Shown in pieces: positions 13,501 to 24,128 of a stretch of DNA of 64,000 bases. The notes beneath the pieces are model-generated. The model did no database searches. It saw only the letters and a program-made list of their open reading frames with translations, and was not told where the DNA came from. The first letter of the stretch is position 1, and each line of letters begins with the position of its first letter. Both the position numbers and the translations under genes were made by a program. The DNA comes from Parasponia andersonii (taxonomy: Eukaryota > Streptophyta > Magnoliopsida > Rosales > Cannabaceae). The DNA is taken from contig JXTB01000762.1 of NCBI GenBank assembly GCA_002914805.1, forward strand, positions 68,536-132,535, written 5' to 3'.

Positions 13501-14651
13501 TTGATTTGCTTTTTCAAAAACAGATCAACTAAAAAAAGCCTATTTATCAAGGTAAAATTAAAAAATAGTCATTTATTAAATAGTTGTAAAAAAATGACTA
13601 TTGTTTAAATTGATCTTTAAAAAATGTCATTTCTTATAAATATTCTTTGCAATCTTTTGTAAAATTACTGTAGACAGCCTAATTTTCTCAAAGAATTGTT
13701 TCTAAAGCCAATAATATTTTGTCAGAAAAGCCTAGATAAATTTTTTTTTCTTAATCATTATCCCCAAAAAAGAAAAGGTTTCCACACTTTTACTTATAAA
13801 AACTCAAAAAAAAAAAATTTAAATAAGAAACTCAGGTTTTTTTTTCAAATTTTTGTACAGTTTTTATTAGAAAAGTATCACTTTTAAAAAAATTAGAAAA
13901 TTATGATTTTTAAAATAATTATTAGTTACCAGTTTCTAAAAACTAAATACCCCAGTTATATACTAATTATAAATATATTTGGTTACTAGTTATCAGTTTC
14001 TCGATATTAGTTACCGATTACTATTTTAAAAATGGTATTTTTCTAATAAAATTGTACAAGGCCTAAAAAAATGTAAACCACTGTATTTTTCAAATTGTTT
14101 TTCTAAAAATACCGTACAATGTCTAATATCCTTTAAAAAAAAATTGACCCGAAAAAGGGAATTTGGGCTTACTATAAAAAGGAAAGGGAAAATGATATTT
14201 TATATGGCTTTTTTTCAAAATATTGACAAAAATACAATCTATGAAAATTAAATACTTTTTCGTACAGTCTATAAGAAAATATTTCTATTTATACGGCATA
14301 AATTACTGTGGCAAAGTTGTAAATTCATCCATCTTTTGCACACAATATCTATTAATTAGAAAGTATAATAAATAAATCTAAACACAAGCTACTGAAAAGC
14401 GGTTGGGCTAGAGACCTGTGTTTGAGACATGGGTTCGATTACATTCATCATCACCTTATCCTTCTTTTTTTTTTAATCTCATTAATTCTTTATTTATTCT
14501 CTTTTTCATTTTCAATTTGTTGAATTTATTTTTAAAAATCCAATTTCTTTTTTTCCCCGTTAAACCTTATTACTCTTTTTTTTAACCTTTGTTGTTTTTA
14601 AAGTTTTTTTTTCCTATCTTGAATCCACCATTGAAGCTCCCTATGGTTCAC

Positions 14652-15170
14652 TTTTTTATGATTTATATAAGAAAACTAAATTGGCATTTAGGAAACCTTT
14701 GTAGTTTCCTATGATTTACTTATATACAAAACATTCTGCCAAAAGAAAACCAAATTAATTTCCTGTAATCTACTTATATATAGAGCATTCTGCTAAAAGG
14801 AAACCAAACTAGTTTTTAAGAAATCTTTGTAGTTTTTCTGTGATTTATTTATGTACATGGTATTCTAATAAAAGCAAATCAAATTGGTTTCTTATGATCT
14901 ACTTATATACATAACATTCTGCTCAAAGGAAACTAAAGTGGTTTCTAGGAAATTTTTGTAGTTTCCTATGATTTACTTATGTACAGGACATTCCACTAAA
15001 AGGAAACTAAATTGATTCTCATGGTTTTTTGTGATTTACTTACATATAGTGTATTCACTAAAAGGAAACTAAGTTGGTTTCTAGGAAACTGTAATGGTCT
15101 TGTGATTTAGTTACGTACATGGTATTTTACTAAAAGGAAATTAAACTTATTTCATGAAAACCTTTGCAGT
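14652..15170. repeat. Degenerate minisatellite with alternating 54/75-bp spacing
   Basis: Eight diverged copies of a block like TTTCCTATGATTTACTTAT begin at about 14652, 14705, 14759, 14834, 14888, 14962, 15025 and 15096. Spacings are 53, 54, 75, 54, 74, 63 and 71. Long units carry an extra ~21-base segment (GTTTCTAGGAAA...TTTGTA) that short ones lack. Related AAACTAAATTAGTTT-like blocks continue to ~15760. No coding potential is visible. Confidence 0.8.
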
Positions 15171-15837
15171 TTCTAAGAATATAATAATGGAATAAAATAA
15201 ATTTAGAAAGGTGGGCAAAAAAGAAAAGGAAAATTAAAAATGAAAACATATTTCTTGTTTCCTAAATATTAGAGAGAAAATAAAGTAGTAAAAATAACGA
15301 ATATTTGTCATAGATTACTATAGAAACTGAAAAATCAAATTAATATTGAATAATTTTGAGTAGAAACTAAATTAGTTTTTCAATTGTAACTGAGAAACCA
15401 TAAACTGAGAAATCAAATTAGTTCCTCTGGTTCTCAGTTATGTGAGAAATCAAATTGGTTTTTTGTTTTCTAAAATAATAATAAAATAAAATGAAAAATA
15501 TTCTTAGTTTAAACTGATTTTGTTTCCTAAAAAAAATTAGTTATGGCTATATTTAAAATCGAAAATAAAATTAATATTAAATAGTTTTGAGTGAAAATCA
15601 AATTAGTTTCGAGTGGAAACTAAATTAGATTCGAGGAGTAACTAGAAATCAATTTGAGTAACTAATCATTGTAACTAATTACTATAGAAACTTAAAAAAC
15701 CAAGTTGATATTAAGTAATTTTGAGTAGAATATTGTAACAATTAGTTTCTTAGATACTTGAGACCTTCGATCAACTTTTAACCTATTTACAACCTTCATT
15801 ATTCTTTTCTTCTAAATATTTATGTTTGAATTTATAA

Positions 15838-15968
15838 CTTGTTTGGCATTTTTTTTTTCGTAAAAGTGAAATAGATTATTTGAGTTTTTATCAAACAAAA
15901 TTTTAAGAACATCTTTATCTTTTATTTCACTTTGAAATTAAAAAGTATATAAAATGTCAAACGAGCCC
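15838..15968. mobile_element. Small foldback / MITE-like element
   Basis: The left end (CTTGTTTGGCATTTT) and the reverse complement of the right end (GGGCTCGTTTGACATTTT) match well, and a GTGAAATA block recurs inside in inverted orientation. A 130-bp unit with such GTTTGGCA termini resembles common plant MITEs. No clear target duplication is seen, so the superfamily is left open. Confidence 0.5.
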
Positions 15969-16398
15969 AACGTTTTAATTTGTACTTTGAGTGCTTAAAA
16001 AAAAAAAAAGTGTCAAAGTAAAAGATGTACTTTGAGTGTAGTCACATTCTCTCTTTTTTTAAAAAAAGAAACAAAAAATTGTTTTACGAGCATGGCATGA
16101 ATTTCACATATTCGTTTGATTTTGTGTGTACTAGAAGTCAAATAGACATTTTCACTATTTTATGTATTTTTGGTTTGTCTCGTGGATTCCAAGGTGTAGC
16201 TTCTCAAAGATGGTGAGTCGTATTCATTGAATATTGTATACGAAGATGAAACTAAGCATGATTATTGATATTAAGTCTATTCTATTAAATTCTGGAAGTA
16301 CTAATTTAGGACTCGATCGGACTGAATATTTAAAAAAGTTAAATATCCAACAGAAAGGCAAAAGAAAAATGAAGAAAAAAAAAAGGATGAATATCACT

Positions 16399-16401
<3 letters not shown>

Positions 16402-16458
<57 letters not shown>
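16402..16458. repeat. (AT)n microsatellite
   Basis: About 28 AT dinucleotides in a row. The run produces a spurious tyrosine/isoleucine-rich open frame. Confidence 0.95.
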
Positions 16459-16465
<7 letters not shown>

Positions 16466-16987
16466 ACGTGCTTTCTTTCTTTTTTTAAAGGGCATTACGC
16501 GCTGTACATTTGGTACCCTACAGTTTTGAATAAATGAAATTTTATTACATAGAAAAATGTCAAATTACAAAGAAGCAATAAGAATAAGCAATCAGCTAAA
16601 TTATTGATTTTAATTGACGAATAGAAAGGAAAATAATAGTATGAAGACATCTTTTTCAACTAAATTATTGTATAAATAACGTGCCACAACTCTACAAGCA
16701 AAATAACTAGAGCTCCATTAGAAATACATTTTCAGCTTTTTCAAAAGGAACTCTACCACCACATAAGTTAGTCTTTTTTCTGACATATAACAATGAATTT
16801 TCTACTACTAATGATCTTTGACCGAATAAAAACTCGTATAAAAATAACGAAAAAAAAATAAAATCCACACATAGTGGTTAGGATCAAGTGAAAGAAAACT
16901 TCTATAGATTTAAATTTAGGAGGATAAGTGTCAATTACCTTCATTACATAGAAAGATTATTTAATTAAAAAAAGGAAAAAAAAAAAA

Positions 16988-16990
16988 NNN
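16988..16990. other. Assembly gap (NNN) inside an A-run
   Basis: Three N bases lie within a ~50-base poly-A stretch. The real length of this homopolymer is unknown. Confidence 0.95.
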
Positions 16991-17024
<34 letters not shown>

Positions 17025-17693
17025 CACCTGGTAAGGAGATTCTCCCTCTCCAAGGTGAAATCAAGAGATTTATAGCGTTTTATAAGGGAAAAGAAAGAGA
17101 AAGTAAAGAGCGGCAAGAGTTCGTAGAAGACTCATTTTTGGTCTAATAAGCATTAGCACCCTACAATTTTCACATGCAAAATACATACCATAATCAAATA
17201 ACTTTTCAATATGAACCCAATAATAATAATAATAATAATATTAAAGGAAAAAAAAATCAAAAATCAAGACATTGATAAGCCTCTCTCCAATATGAATGTG
17301 ACAGTTGTATTTAGCGTTAAAAATAGCAAAATGCTTAGTTTGGCATATTATTTTATTCTTACTCCAAACACATATAGAGTAACATTCTTATGTCTCAGTT
17401 CAAACTATTATTATAGTAAATCTACATATAACACTATTCTTAGTTGATGTAAAATTTGGGATATGCTATTATCTGTATTCATAGATAGCTCAGCTCAATA
17501 ACTATGCCTTGAATTATCAAAGATGGGCCCCGGTAATGACAGTTGGGCCGTAATGGATAATAAAGCGAGTTTGACTGAGTAAAAAGATCACAGCTTATCT
17601 AGAGAGCCTCACTGGCCCCTTTCTTTTCATATAGTACTCGGAGTCGTTTGATCCGGCTTTATTATTACACTTAGCCAAAAATTCAAAGCTAAC

Positions 17694-20004
17694 ATGACGG
17701 CAGTAGCTGAGAATTTCAGTGAGAAGAGATGGTCTCTCAACGGCCTCACCGCCCTCGTTACTGGTGGAACCAAAGGCATTGGGTTAGCCCTTTTCTTTTC
17801 ACCCTTATAATATCAATCCTTTCTGTTATTTTCTTCTTCTTTTTTTTTTTTTTTCCCTTAGTTTTGAATTTGGCTGTGTTATTAAAATTTTTAAGAACTA
17901 AATTATGTTTTTATGATTTGTGGGGTTATTAGATTTGCCATAATAGAAGAGCTAGCAGGACTTGGGGCAGCGGTTCATACATGTTCTCGTACGGAAACAG
18001 AGGTGAATGAGAGAGTGAGAGAGTGGCAGCGCAAAGGGTACAAGGTTACCGGTTCGGTTTGTGACCTCACTTCTAGTGTCCAGAGGGAGGAGCTCATTAA
18101 GACTGTCTCTTCCACTTTCGATGGCAAGCTCAATATACTTGTAAGTTTCATTTATTTATTTATTTATTTTTTCCTTATTTGTGGGTTCATACTGTGGACC
18201 TTTCGGGCAGATAATTTTGTATTAGATATACTCAGTATCAAGTTATGTAATGTAACAGTTTCAAATTTTGTGAGGATTTGATTGAAATCCGACGGTTCAG
18301 ATGTCTTTATAAATATTTTCTCGTTCTCATAATTTTCCTATGTAACCTCTTAAATTTGTTTGATCAAACAGGAAGCAAACTCAGTAGAACTTGATATGAA
18401 TGTAGGATTTGAATTGCACTTTTTGAATTTTTTCATTAGGTGGGTCATCGTCAACGCTATCAAATAGCATTTTTGTCGCCACTTGTATCAATTGGTCAAA
18501 TTAATCATATATTAGGAACGTGATAGCTCCGACGTGGCTGGCCAATCAAAATTATTGGTCTTTACTTGAAAAAATATACATACATAAAGAAATGCCTTTA
18601 TCCTCGATAGACGACTAAGTTTTTCCTCTTGTTATTACCTGTATATATTACTTGTGGGCGTCTTTGGATATTATTTTTTCTCTACAAAAGTTGTGTAGGG
18701 ACGTTGTAGCCATGGTTCCAACTTGGACTAATTGTTCCTTGTGGGGACCACTAATTGGACTTTGACCCATTAGTGTATGACTCATGAGATGATTTAATTA
18801 GTAATGAAATAATGATAAGAATTTGTTTTTGGTGAAATGAAATAATGATAAGAAGTACTACTAAACTATGCACCATTAATTGAGGGTTGTTGTGCCTTTA
18901 GGTAAACAATGCTGGAACGGTGACGATGAACAGAGCTACGAGCTATGGTCTTGAAGAGTACTCAACTATGATGACCACCAACGTTGAAGCTCCCTACCAT
19001 CTTTCTCAACTTGCACATCCTCTTTTGAAGGCTTCCGGAAAAGGAAGCATTGTTTTTATATCCTCCATTGCTGGTGTCTTAGCTCTACCTAAACTCTCTG
19101 CCTATGCTGCATCCAAAGGCAAGTTCATTTTCATAGTTTCATATTTAGCATTCAATTTGGAAAAAGAAAAAAAAAAAAAACACACACACACACACACACA
19201 CGCACACATACACACAACGACAACAACAACCACCGATCTTATGCTTAATTTGTTTGTAGTTTAAATTTTCGCCTGTTTTGAAATATAAAAAGACTACTGC
19301 TGAGATAAATTAAGTCACTAATTGGTAATTGATCGAATATGGTATTTCGTATAGGAGCAATCAACCAACTCACAAAGAATTTGGCTTGTGAATGGGCAAA
19401 GGACGGCATTCGCACCAATACCGTGGCACCATGGGGAGTCAGAACCCGAGTTGTACAAGCTGTAATTTACTACATTTACCAAATTAATTTCTCTCTTTTT
19501 CCATTATGCTTTCTTGTTTATCTTATTTTGTCAGAGATATGTTTTAAGGCTTACAACATTTTTTTTAAAAAAAAAAAAATTGAATTGAATATGGTAATTT
19601 GTTAATATAATATATTGAGAACATCATTATGTTTTATTTATTTTTGAAAAATGAAAAACAAATAATAAAAATATTGTCAGGAGGCCCTAGGTACGTACAT
19701 ACTAATTTTTCTATTTTATTTTATTTTTTTCCAATGCTTTCATCCCTTGTAGATAGCTTAGTTTTAAAATCTTTTTTGCTATTTATAGCTCAATTATCTG
19801 ACATGGCAAAAGTCGCTTACGTGGCAGGACGCAGGCCCTCATGACGAGGAATTCCTGGCAGTATTCAAGAGAACTCCAATCCTTCGGCTTGCCGAGCCGA
19901 ATGAAATTTCGTCACTGGTGGCATTCCTTTGCCTTCCTGCTGCTTCATACATCAATGGACAAGTTATTTGTGTCGATGGAGGACTCACAGCTGGTGGTTT
20001 CTAG
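17694..20004 (+). CDS. Tropinone reductase-like short-chain dehydrogenase/reductase
   Basis: Five exons: 17694-17782, 17933-18140, 18902-19118, 19355-19461 and 19828-20004, giving 265 codons, the usual length of this SDR group. The protein has the NAD(P) motif TGGTKGIG (23-30), NNAG (101-104), and the catalytic set Asn126, Ser154, Tyr167, Lys171 (YAASK). The C-terminal block [18 protein letters not shown] and VICVDGG is typical. It should be a soluble NADPH-dependent oxidoreductase; family members reduce diverse ketones, so the substrate cannot be given and true tropinone reductase activity is not implied. The start ATG gives the family's RWSL...TALVTGG entry. The third intron uses a GC donor (AAAG|GCAAGT). 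The last exon start is chosen at CAG|GACGCAGG because it keeps family length; an acceptor at TATAG (~19791) is open in frame and would add about 13 residues. A diverged, broken copy lies downstream. Confidence 0.9.
19181..19206. repeat. (CA)n run in SDR intron 3
   Basis: About a dozen CA units with one interruption (CG) sit in the third intron of the SDR gene, just after an A-run. This is intronic and not coding. Confidence 0.85.
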
Positions 20005-20142
20005 CTGATTGGATCTCTTTGTCTCATAATTATGAAATACAATGTGCTACTACTAAAGCTTTGAATGAGGCCCAATATGCATCCTTATATGTTTGTCATG
20101 CTGAATGTAGAAGGCTAAAGTCCCAATTTTAATTGAACCACA

Positions 20143-20148
20143 AATAAA
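20143..20148 (+). terminator. Poly(A) signal candidate for the SDR gene
   Basis: An AATAAA hexamer lies 139 bases past the SDR stop codon, within a run of further AAATAAATAAAT-type sequence. Plant poly(A) signals are loose, so this is a likely but unproven 3' end. Confidence 0.5.
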
Positions 20149-20194
20149 AATAAATAAATTAGTTATATAACATTTTTTTTTTTAACTTATTAAT

Positions 20195-20520
20195 TAAATT
20201 TACCACTGTACCACTTCTTAAAAATAAATTTTTGACGATCTTGACGAATTTTTGAACGATTCTTGATATCGGCGGTAATTTTGGAGAAATCTTGATAAAT
20301 TGTTATGAATTCTTGACGATCTTAACGTATTTTTGATGATTCTTGACAGTGATTTTGATGAGTTGTTGATGAATTCTTAATAATTATTGACAATATTAAT
20401 TAATTCTTGATGAATTTTTGATATCGATAATAATCTTTATGTATGCTTGATGCATTCTTGATGAATTCTTGACTAATTCTCTTTTAAAAATAGTAAAATC
20501 TAATAAAAGTAGTAAATTTA
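20195..20520. mobile_element. Inverted-terminus repeat with internal TTCTTGATGAA array, copy 1
   Basis: The ends are inverted: TAAATTTACCACT on the left and ...AGTAGTAAATTTA on the right. The interior is a degenerate array of an ~11-base TTCTTGATGAA-like motif interspersed with GATCTTGACG-like variants. A second copy with the same ends and interior lies at 22223-22567. It resembles a non-autonomous DNA element (MITE-like); the superfamily is not recognised and the target duplication of this copy is unclear (ATTAA/GATAA). Confidence 0.65.
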
Positions 20521-21062
20521 GATAAACTTTGAAAAAAAAAAGTTGTCATTGCCTACTTAACCCATTAAAAATTAAGATCTATTTCCACGACTTTGAAAAG
20601 AACAAATTTCCAAATTATACTCAGGACAAATAATAGTGATGCATCGCTATTTATATATATGACAATATGTGGGCAATGAAAGTGTTAGTCAAACCAATTC
20701 TTTTGTTTGGTTATGATTTTGGAGTCAAAGTCATCATATGATTGATTCAGTGTGAAGTGAAATGAATTAATATTATTTTATCTAAATATACCGTTACACA
20801 TTAACTTATAAAAAAGATAATTTAGACTTTTATCATGTATAAAAGCTATATTTTTTTTATTTTTTCATAAAAGTTATTTTTGAGAGAATTAGATGGATTT
20901 ACACGACCAGTAAATTAATGCTACCACCCGCACGCCGCATGGACTTTACACACTACCATTGTGCATCTTAGTAGATTATTATGTAAGGAGCCAAAGTAAA
21001 TCCAATGCCATGACATGCATATCAAATTTGCTAGTAAGTATATATAAAGACAAAAGTAAAAC

Positions 21063-21392
21063 TGGAACATAAAGAGAAGTGAAAAGAGGTATTGAACTGA
21101 TGCATTTATTCATTAATCAATAGCCTTTATATACGCAATTACACCAACGGATATACCACAAAACCAGCCACTTAATAACGTGCAAAACACAAACTCTCCT
21201 AAAGACTTGGTAAAAACATAGCATCATGCTTTTGACTAAGTACATTTCCATTACTACTAAGTCACTAAAAACAAACTCCTATTGATTAGGACAACAAATG
21301 ACCCAATTGACTCAACATGAAATTAACTAATATGACGTGAGATCAAAGTTTAACAAAATCAACAATGGCGTGCTTCACCAACTATAACAACA
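21063..21392 (-). mobile_element. Small solo LTR (probable Ty1/copia type)
   Basis: Read on the minus strand it begins TGTTGTTATAGTTGG and ends TTTATGTTCCA, i.e. TG...CA. It is bounded on both sides by a perfect AAAAC duplication (21058-21062 and 21393-21397). Inside on the minus strand are a TATA-like GTATATAAAGGC and a downstream AATGAATAAAT, the promoter and poly(A) layout of an LTR. At 330 bp with no internal region it is a solo LTR. The copia assignment is inferred from size only. Confidence 0.65.
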
Positions 21393-21543
21393 AAAACATA
21401 AATAAAAAAATTGTAAATAAATGAATACACGTATCAAATTGGCCGAGGAGGAAAACATATATACATATCAAATTCATATAATACACAACTGGACGTTTTT
21501 CACTGGCCATAGTTTAAGGGTAAAAAAAAAAAGACTACATTTA

Positions 21544-21890
21544 GGTAGTGTTTGGTTCATAGAATGAAATTAGAATAATAATGAGAATGGTAGTAGAATG
21601 AAATTGAGAAAAAAAAAAAAAAGAATGATAATATATTGATTAATTAAAATGGGAATTAATAATAGAATTAAATTAAATATATTATGTATTGACAAAATTA
21701 TCTTTATTTTAAAATATTTTAATTAAAAAAAAAAAAAGAAAAACTAATTTTATAAAAATTTGAAAAAAATTAGAACTTTTATTCCATTCGTAAAGAAGTG
21801 ATGGAATTATAATTCTCATCCTTTTGCCAAAAAATGAAACAAATATTGAAATATACTATTTAGTAGAACGATGTTCCAACCAAACAAACC
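21544..21890. mobile_element. Tourist-like MITE (PIF/Harbinger)
   Basis: The left end is GGTAGTGTTTGGTT and the right end is AACCAAACAAACC, an inverted pair. Both sides carry a TTA target duplication (21541-21543 and 21891-21893). GTTTGGTT termini with a TTA duplication are the hallmark of plant Tourist/PIF-Harbinger MITEs. It is 347 bp, AT-rich, without coding capacity. Confidence 0.8.
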
Positions 21891-22222
21891 TTAATGTCAA
21901 TAATAAAAAAGTCGCATCAAATTCATGTAATACAAAATTGAACAACATGATTACACAACATCGTGGCATGAGTTTTAATTAAGGAAAATGGACCTCGCTG
22001 CGATTGTTTTGGACTACAATAGCTTTAATTTGTTTGGAAACATTTTGAAAAATGACTTTCAAAAATTGCAAAACTTTAACGGTAGTAGTCATAATATTAA
22101 AGACAAGTACTCTCAGTATGTTAATATATGACAATAAATTTAGGACTTTTTTAAGATCAACCAGGTGTCAATAATATAGTGACTTCCCATCTCATTTTTT
22201 ACATTATTTTTTCCCTCGTTAA

Positions 22223-22567
22223 TTAAATCTACTACTACACCACTTTTTAAAAAAAAATTCTTCACAATCTTTGATAGATTCTTGAATGATTGTTCGTTGG
22301 CGTTGATCTTGGCAGATTCTTGATGAATTTTTTACAGATTTGTAATAATATTAATGAATTTTGATGGATTCTTGACATTAACAGTGATCTTGACAAGTTC
22401 TTGATGGATTCTTGACAATCTTGATAGATTCTTGATAAATTTTTGAAATATTTTTTATATTGGTGGTGATCTTAACGAATTCTTAATAGATTCTTGATAC
22501 ATTCTTGATGAATTCTTAACTAATTTCCTTTCAAAAATAGTAGAATATTATAGTAATGATAAATTTA
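22223..22567. mobile_element. Inverted-terminus repeat with internal TTCTTGATGAA array, copy 2
   Basis: This is the second copy of the repeat at 20195-20520, in the same orientation, with left end TTAAATCTACTACT and right end ...GATAAATTTA. It is flanked by a perfect 5-base duplication GTTAA (22218-22222 and 22568-22572). The duplication and two independent copies support a mobile element. Confidence 0.7.
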
Positions 22568-22810
22568 GTTAAATATTTTTTTTTTAAAAAAAAAACTCCT
22601 GTTATAACACTGCTCAAAAAGACACTTTAGCCCAAATTACTCGTAACCAAGTTATTCCCTAACAACCAAAACATCAATTGAGGCTGACAAGTTTTGGGCC
22701 AGAGAATGGGTTGTCCACCCCACTTACAATAATTCCATCGTGCAGTGGAATAGGAATTCCATATAAATAGGCTTTCCAAAAGTTACACCCAAACCAAATA
22801 AGTGAAGGGA

Positions 22811-24030
22811 GTATTTGATTTATATCTAATTCAATTACGATTTTATATCTATTTTAATTTATAATTTTATTAAAATTTATTTATGAAAAATCCTAATTTC
22901 ATAATAGTTTGATAAATTATTAAAAATTATTATATTATATTGGGATTGGACTGTGTGGATTATTTACATATTTTTATATTGTGATTATGAGGTAAAATAA
23001 CAGTGTGTTATAGTAAATCTCGGAATAATACTAAGTTGAATTCTAAAACATGATTGAATTCTTAGATGTATTGTTATTGTGAATGGTTATATATTGTACA
23101 TATCATAAGATCACACATTTGAGTTCCATTATTATATTATTATAGTTTAGATCATTGATAAGTTGCTGCAATACTTGATAAAAAACCTAGGTTTCTGCGC
23201 AAGTTTTTAGCTAACGCACTTATGGGTAGTATCAGGATATTGAGTATCTTTGGTAAAGGGTATTACATGGCCGTGATGGGAAGATGAAAGCTCACTAATA
23301 TACATAGTTGATTAATGTTATGTACAATTATATGAATTTGACATTGGTTTTGAATATATGATTATTCTGGATACTAATTATTTTATATACTTGGTTTATA
23401 AATAGATTTTGAAAAATGTATTAACTATGCATGTTTGGTAAAATTATATTCATTCAAAAAGGTAATTGAATTACTACTAAGGATGTCAATGTTTACCCTC
23501 TACTTCCCCCACTTTTATGTGTTTGTCTAACTGAGGTGAGGTAGTCATCTTCATGGATAGTTAAACTGTGCATCTCGTGTATACAACTCTATTCTTAATC
23601 TCTAGTGAGTATTCATACTCTACTAATTTTCTTTCTTGATCAATTATTTAGCCAAAATTAATAAATCTATTAAGCAGATATACGAGGATGGTTTTGTAGT
23701 TAATTTGGTAACTTGAAACTACAAATGATTTAATGTAAGTTATTTTGAACTTTTGATTAAAATTTTCAATTGAAATCAATTTACTATAATCCATAAATTA
23801 TTTGAGTTTTCAAACAAATTAATCACAAGATTTCTTAAATTTGCATATTTTTCTTAAGTAATTACAAACTAATACGAGTTTTTAATGAATATGAAATACA
23901 TAATAACCTGAAGAAGAAAATGAAATTATCTAATACTTAATTTTTCTTAAATTTTAAAAAATTAATATTTTATTATATTTTTATTTAAAATTATTAAAAA
24001 TTACGATTTTAGATTTCCAAAATCGTGACA
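22811..24030 (+). mobile_element. LTR-derived sequence of the gypsy family (possible solo LTR)
   Basis: The end ...CCAAAATCGTGACA matches the terminal signature of the local gypsy LTR. An internal block (CTACTAAGGATGTCAATG, then CCCTCTACTTCCCCC) parallels CTACTAGGCATTGTATG and CCCCCTATCTTCCC in the LTR at 4620-6720. The start could not be fixed and no target duplication was found; the 22811 boundary is only where similarity is first suspected. It lies where exons 1-2 of the downstream SDR copy would be expected. Confidence 0.4.
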
Positions 24031-24128
24031 TTAACTAAAAAAAATGTTATAAGAAGAATATATATTTGTACTGTTGCTTCACCATTTTCAGATCTCTTTA
24101 ATAATGAATAAAAATTGTGCTTAATTAG

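Larger units (their letters stand above)
8381..17693. other. Gene-free AT-rich intergenic region
   Basis: I find no supportable gene across ~9 kb on either strand; open frames are short and low-complexity. It holds (AT)n runs near 10045-10063, 10290-10340, 10495-10540, 12124-12148 and 16402-16458, poly-A/T tracts, the degenerate tandem array at 14652-15170 with related sequence to ~15760, a small foldback element at about 15838-15968, and an assembly gap at 16988-16990. Old, unrecognisable transposon debris is likely but cannot be shown by eye. Confidence 0.6.

Noticed and set aside
14385-14445. tRNA-like stretch (GCGGTTGGGCTAGAGACC ... GGGTTCGATTAC)
   Set aside because: The B-box-like block is good, but the A-box is weak, no cloverleaf can be drawn and no target duplication was found. 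It may be an old SINE head but cannot be supported.
14652-15170. CRISPR-like regularly spaced repeats
   Set aside because: Units are degenerate, spacers are related to the repeats, and the DNA is plant nuclear. It is a minisatellite.
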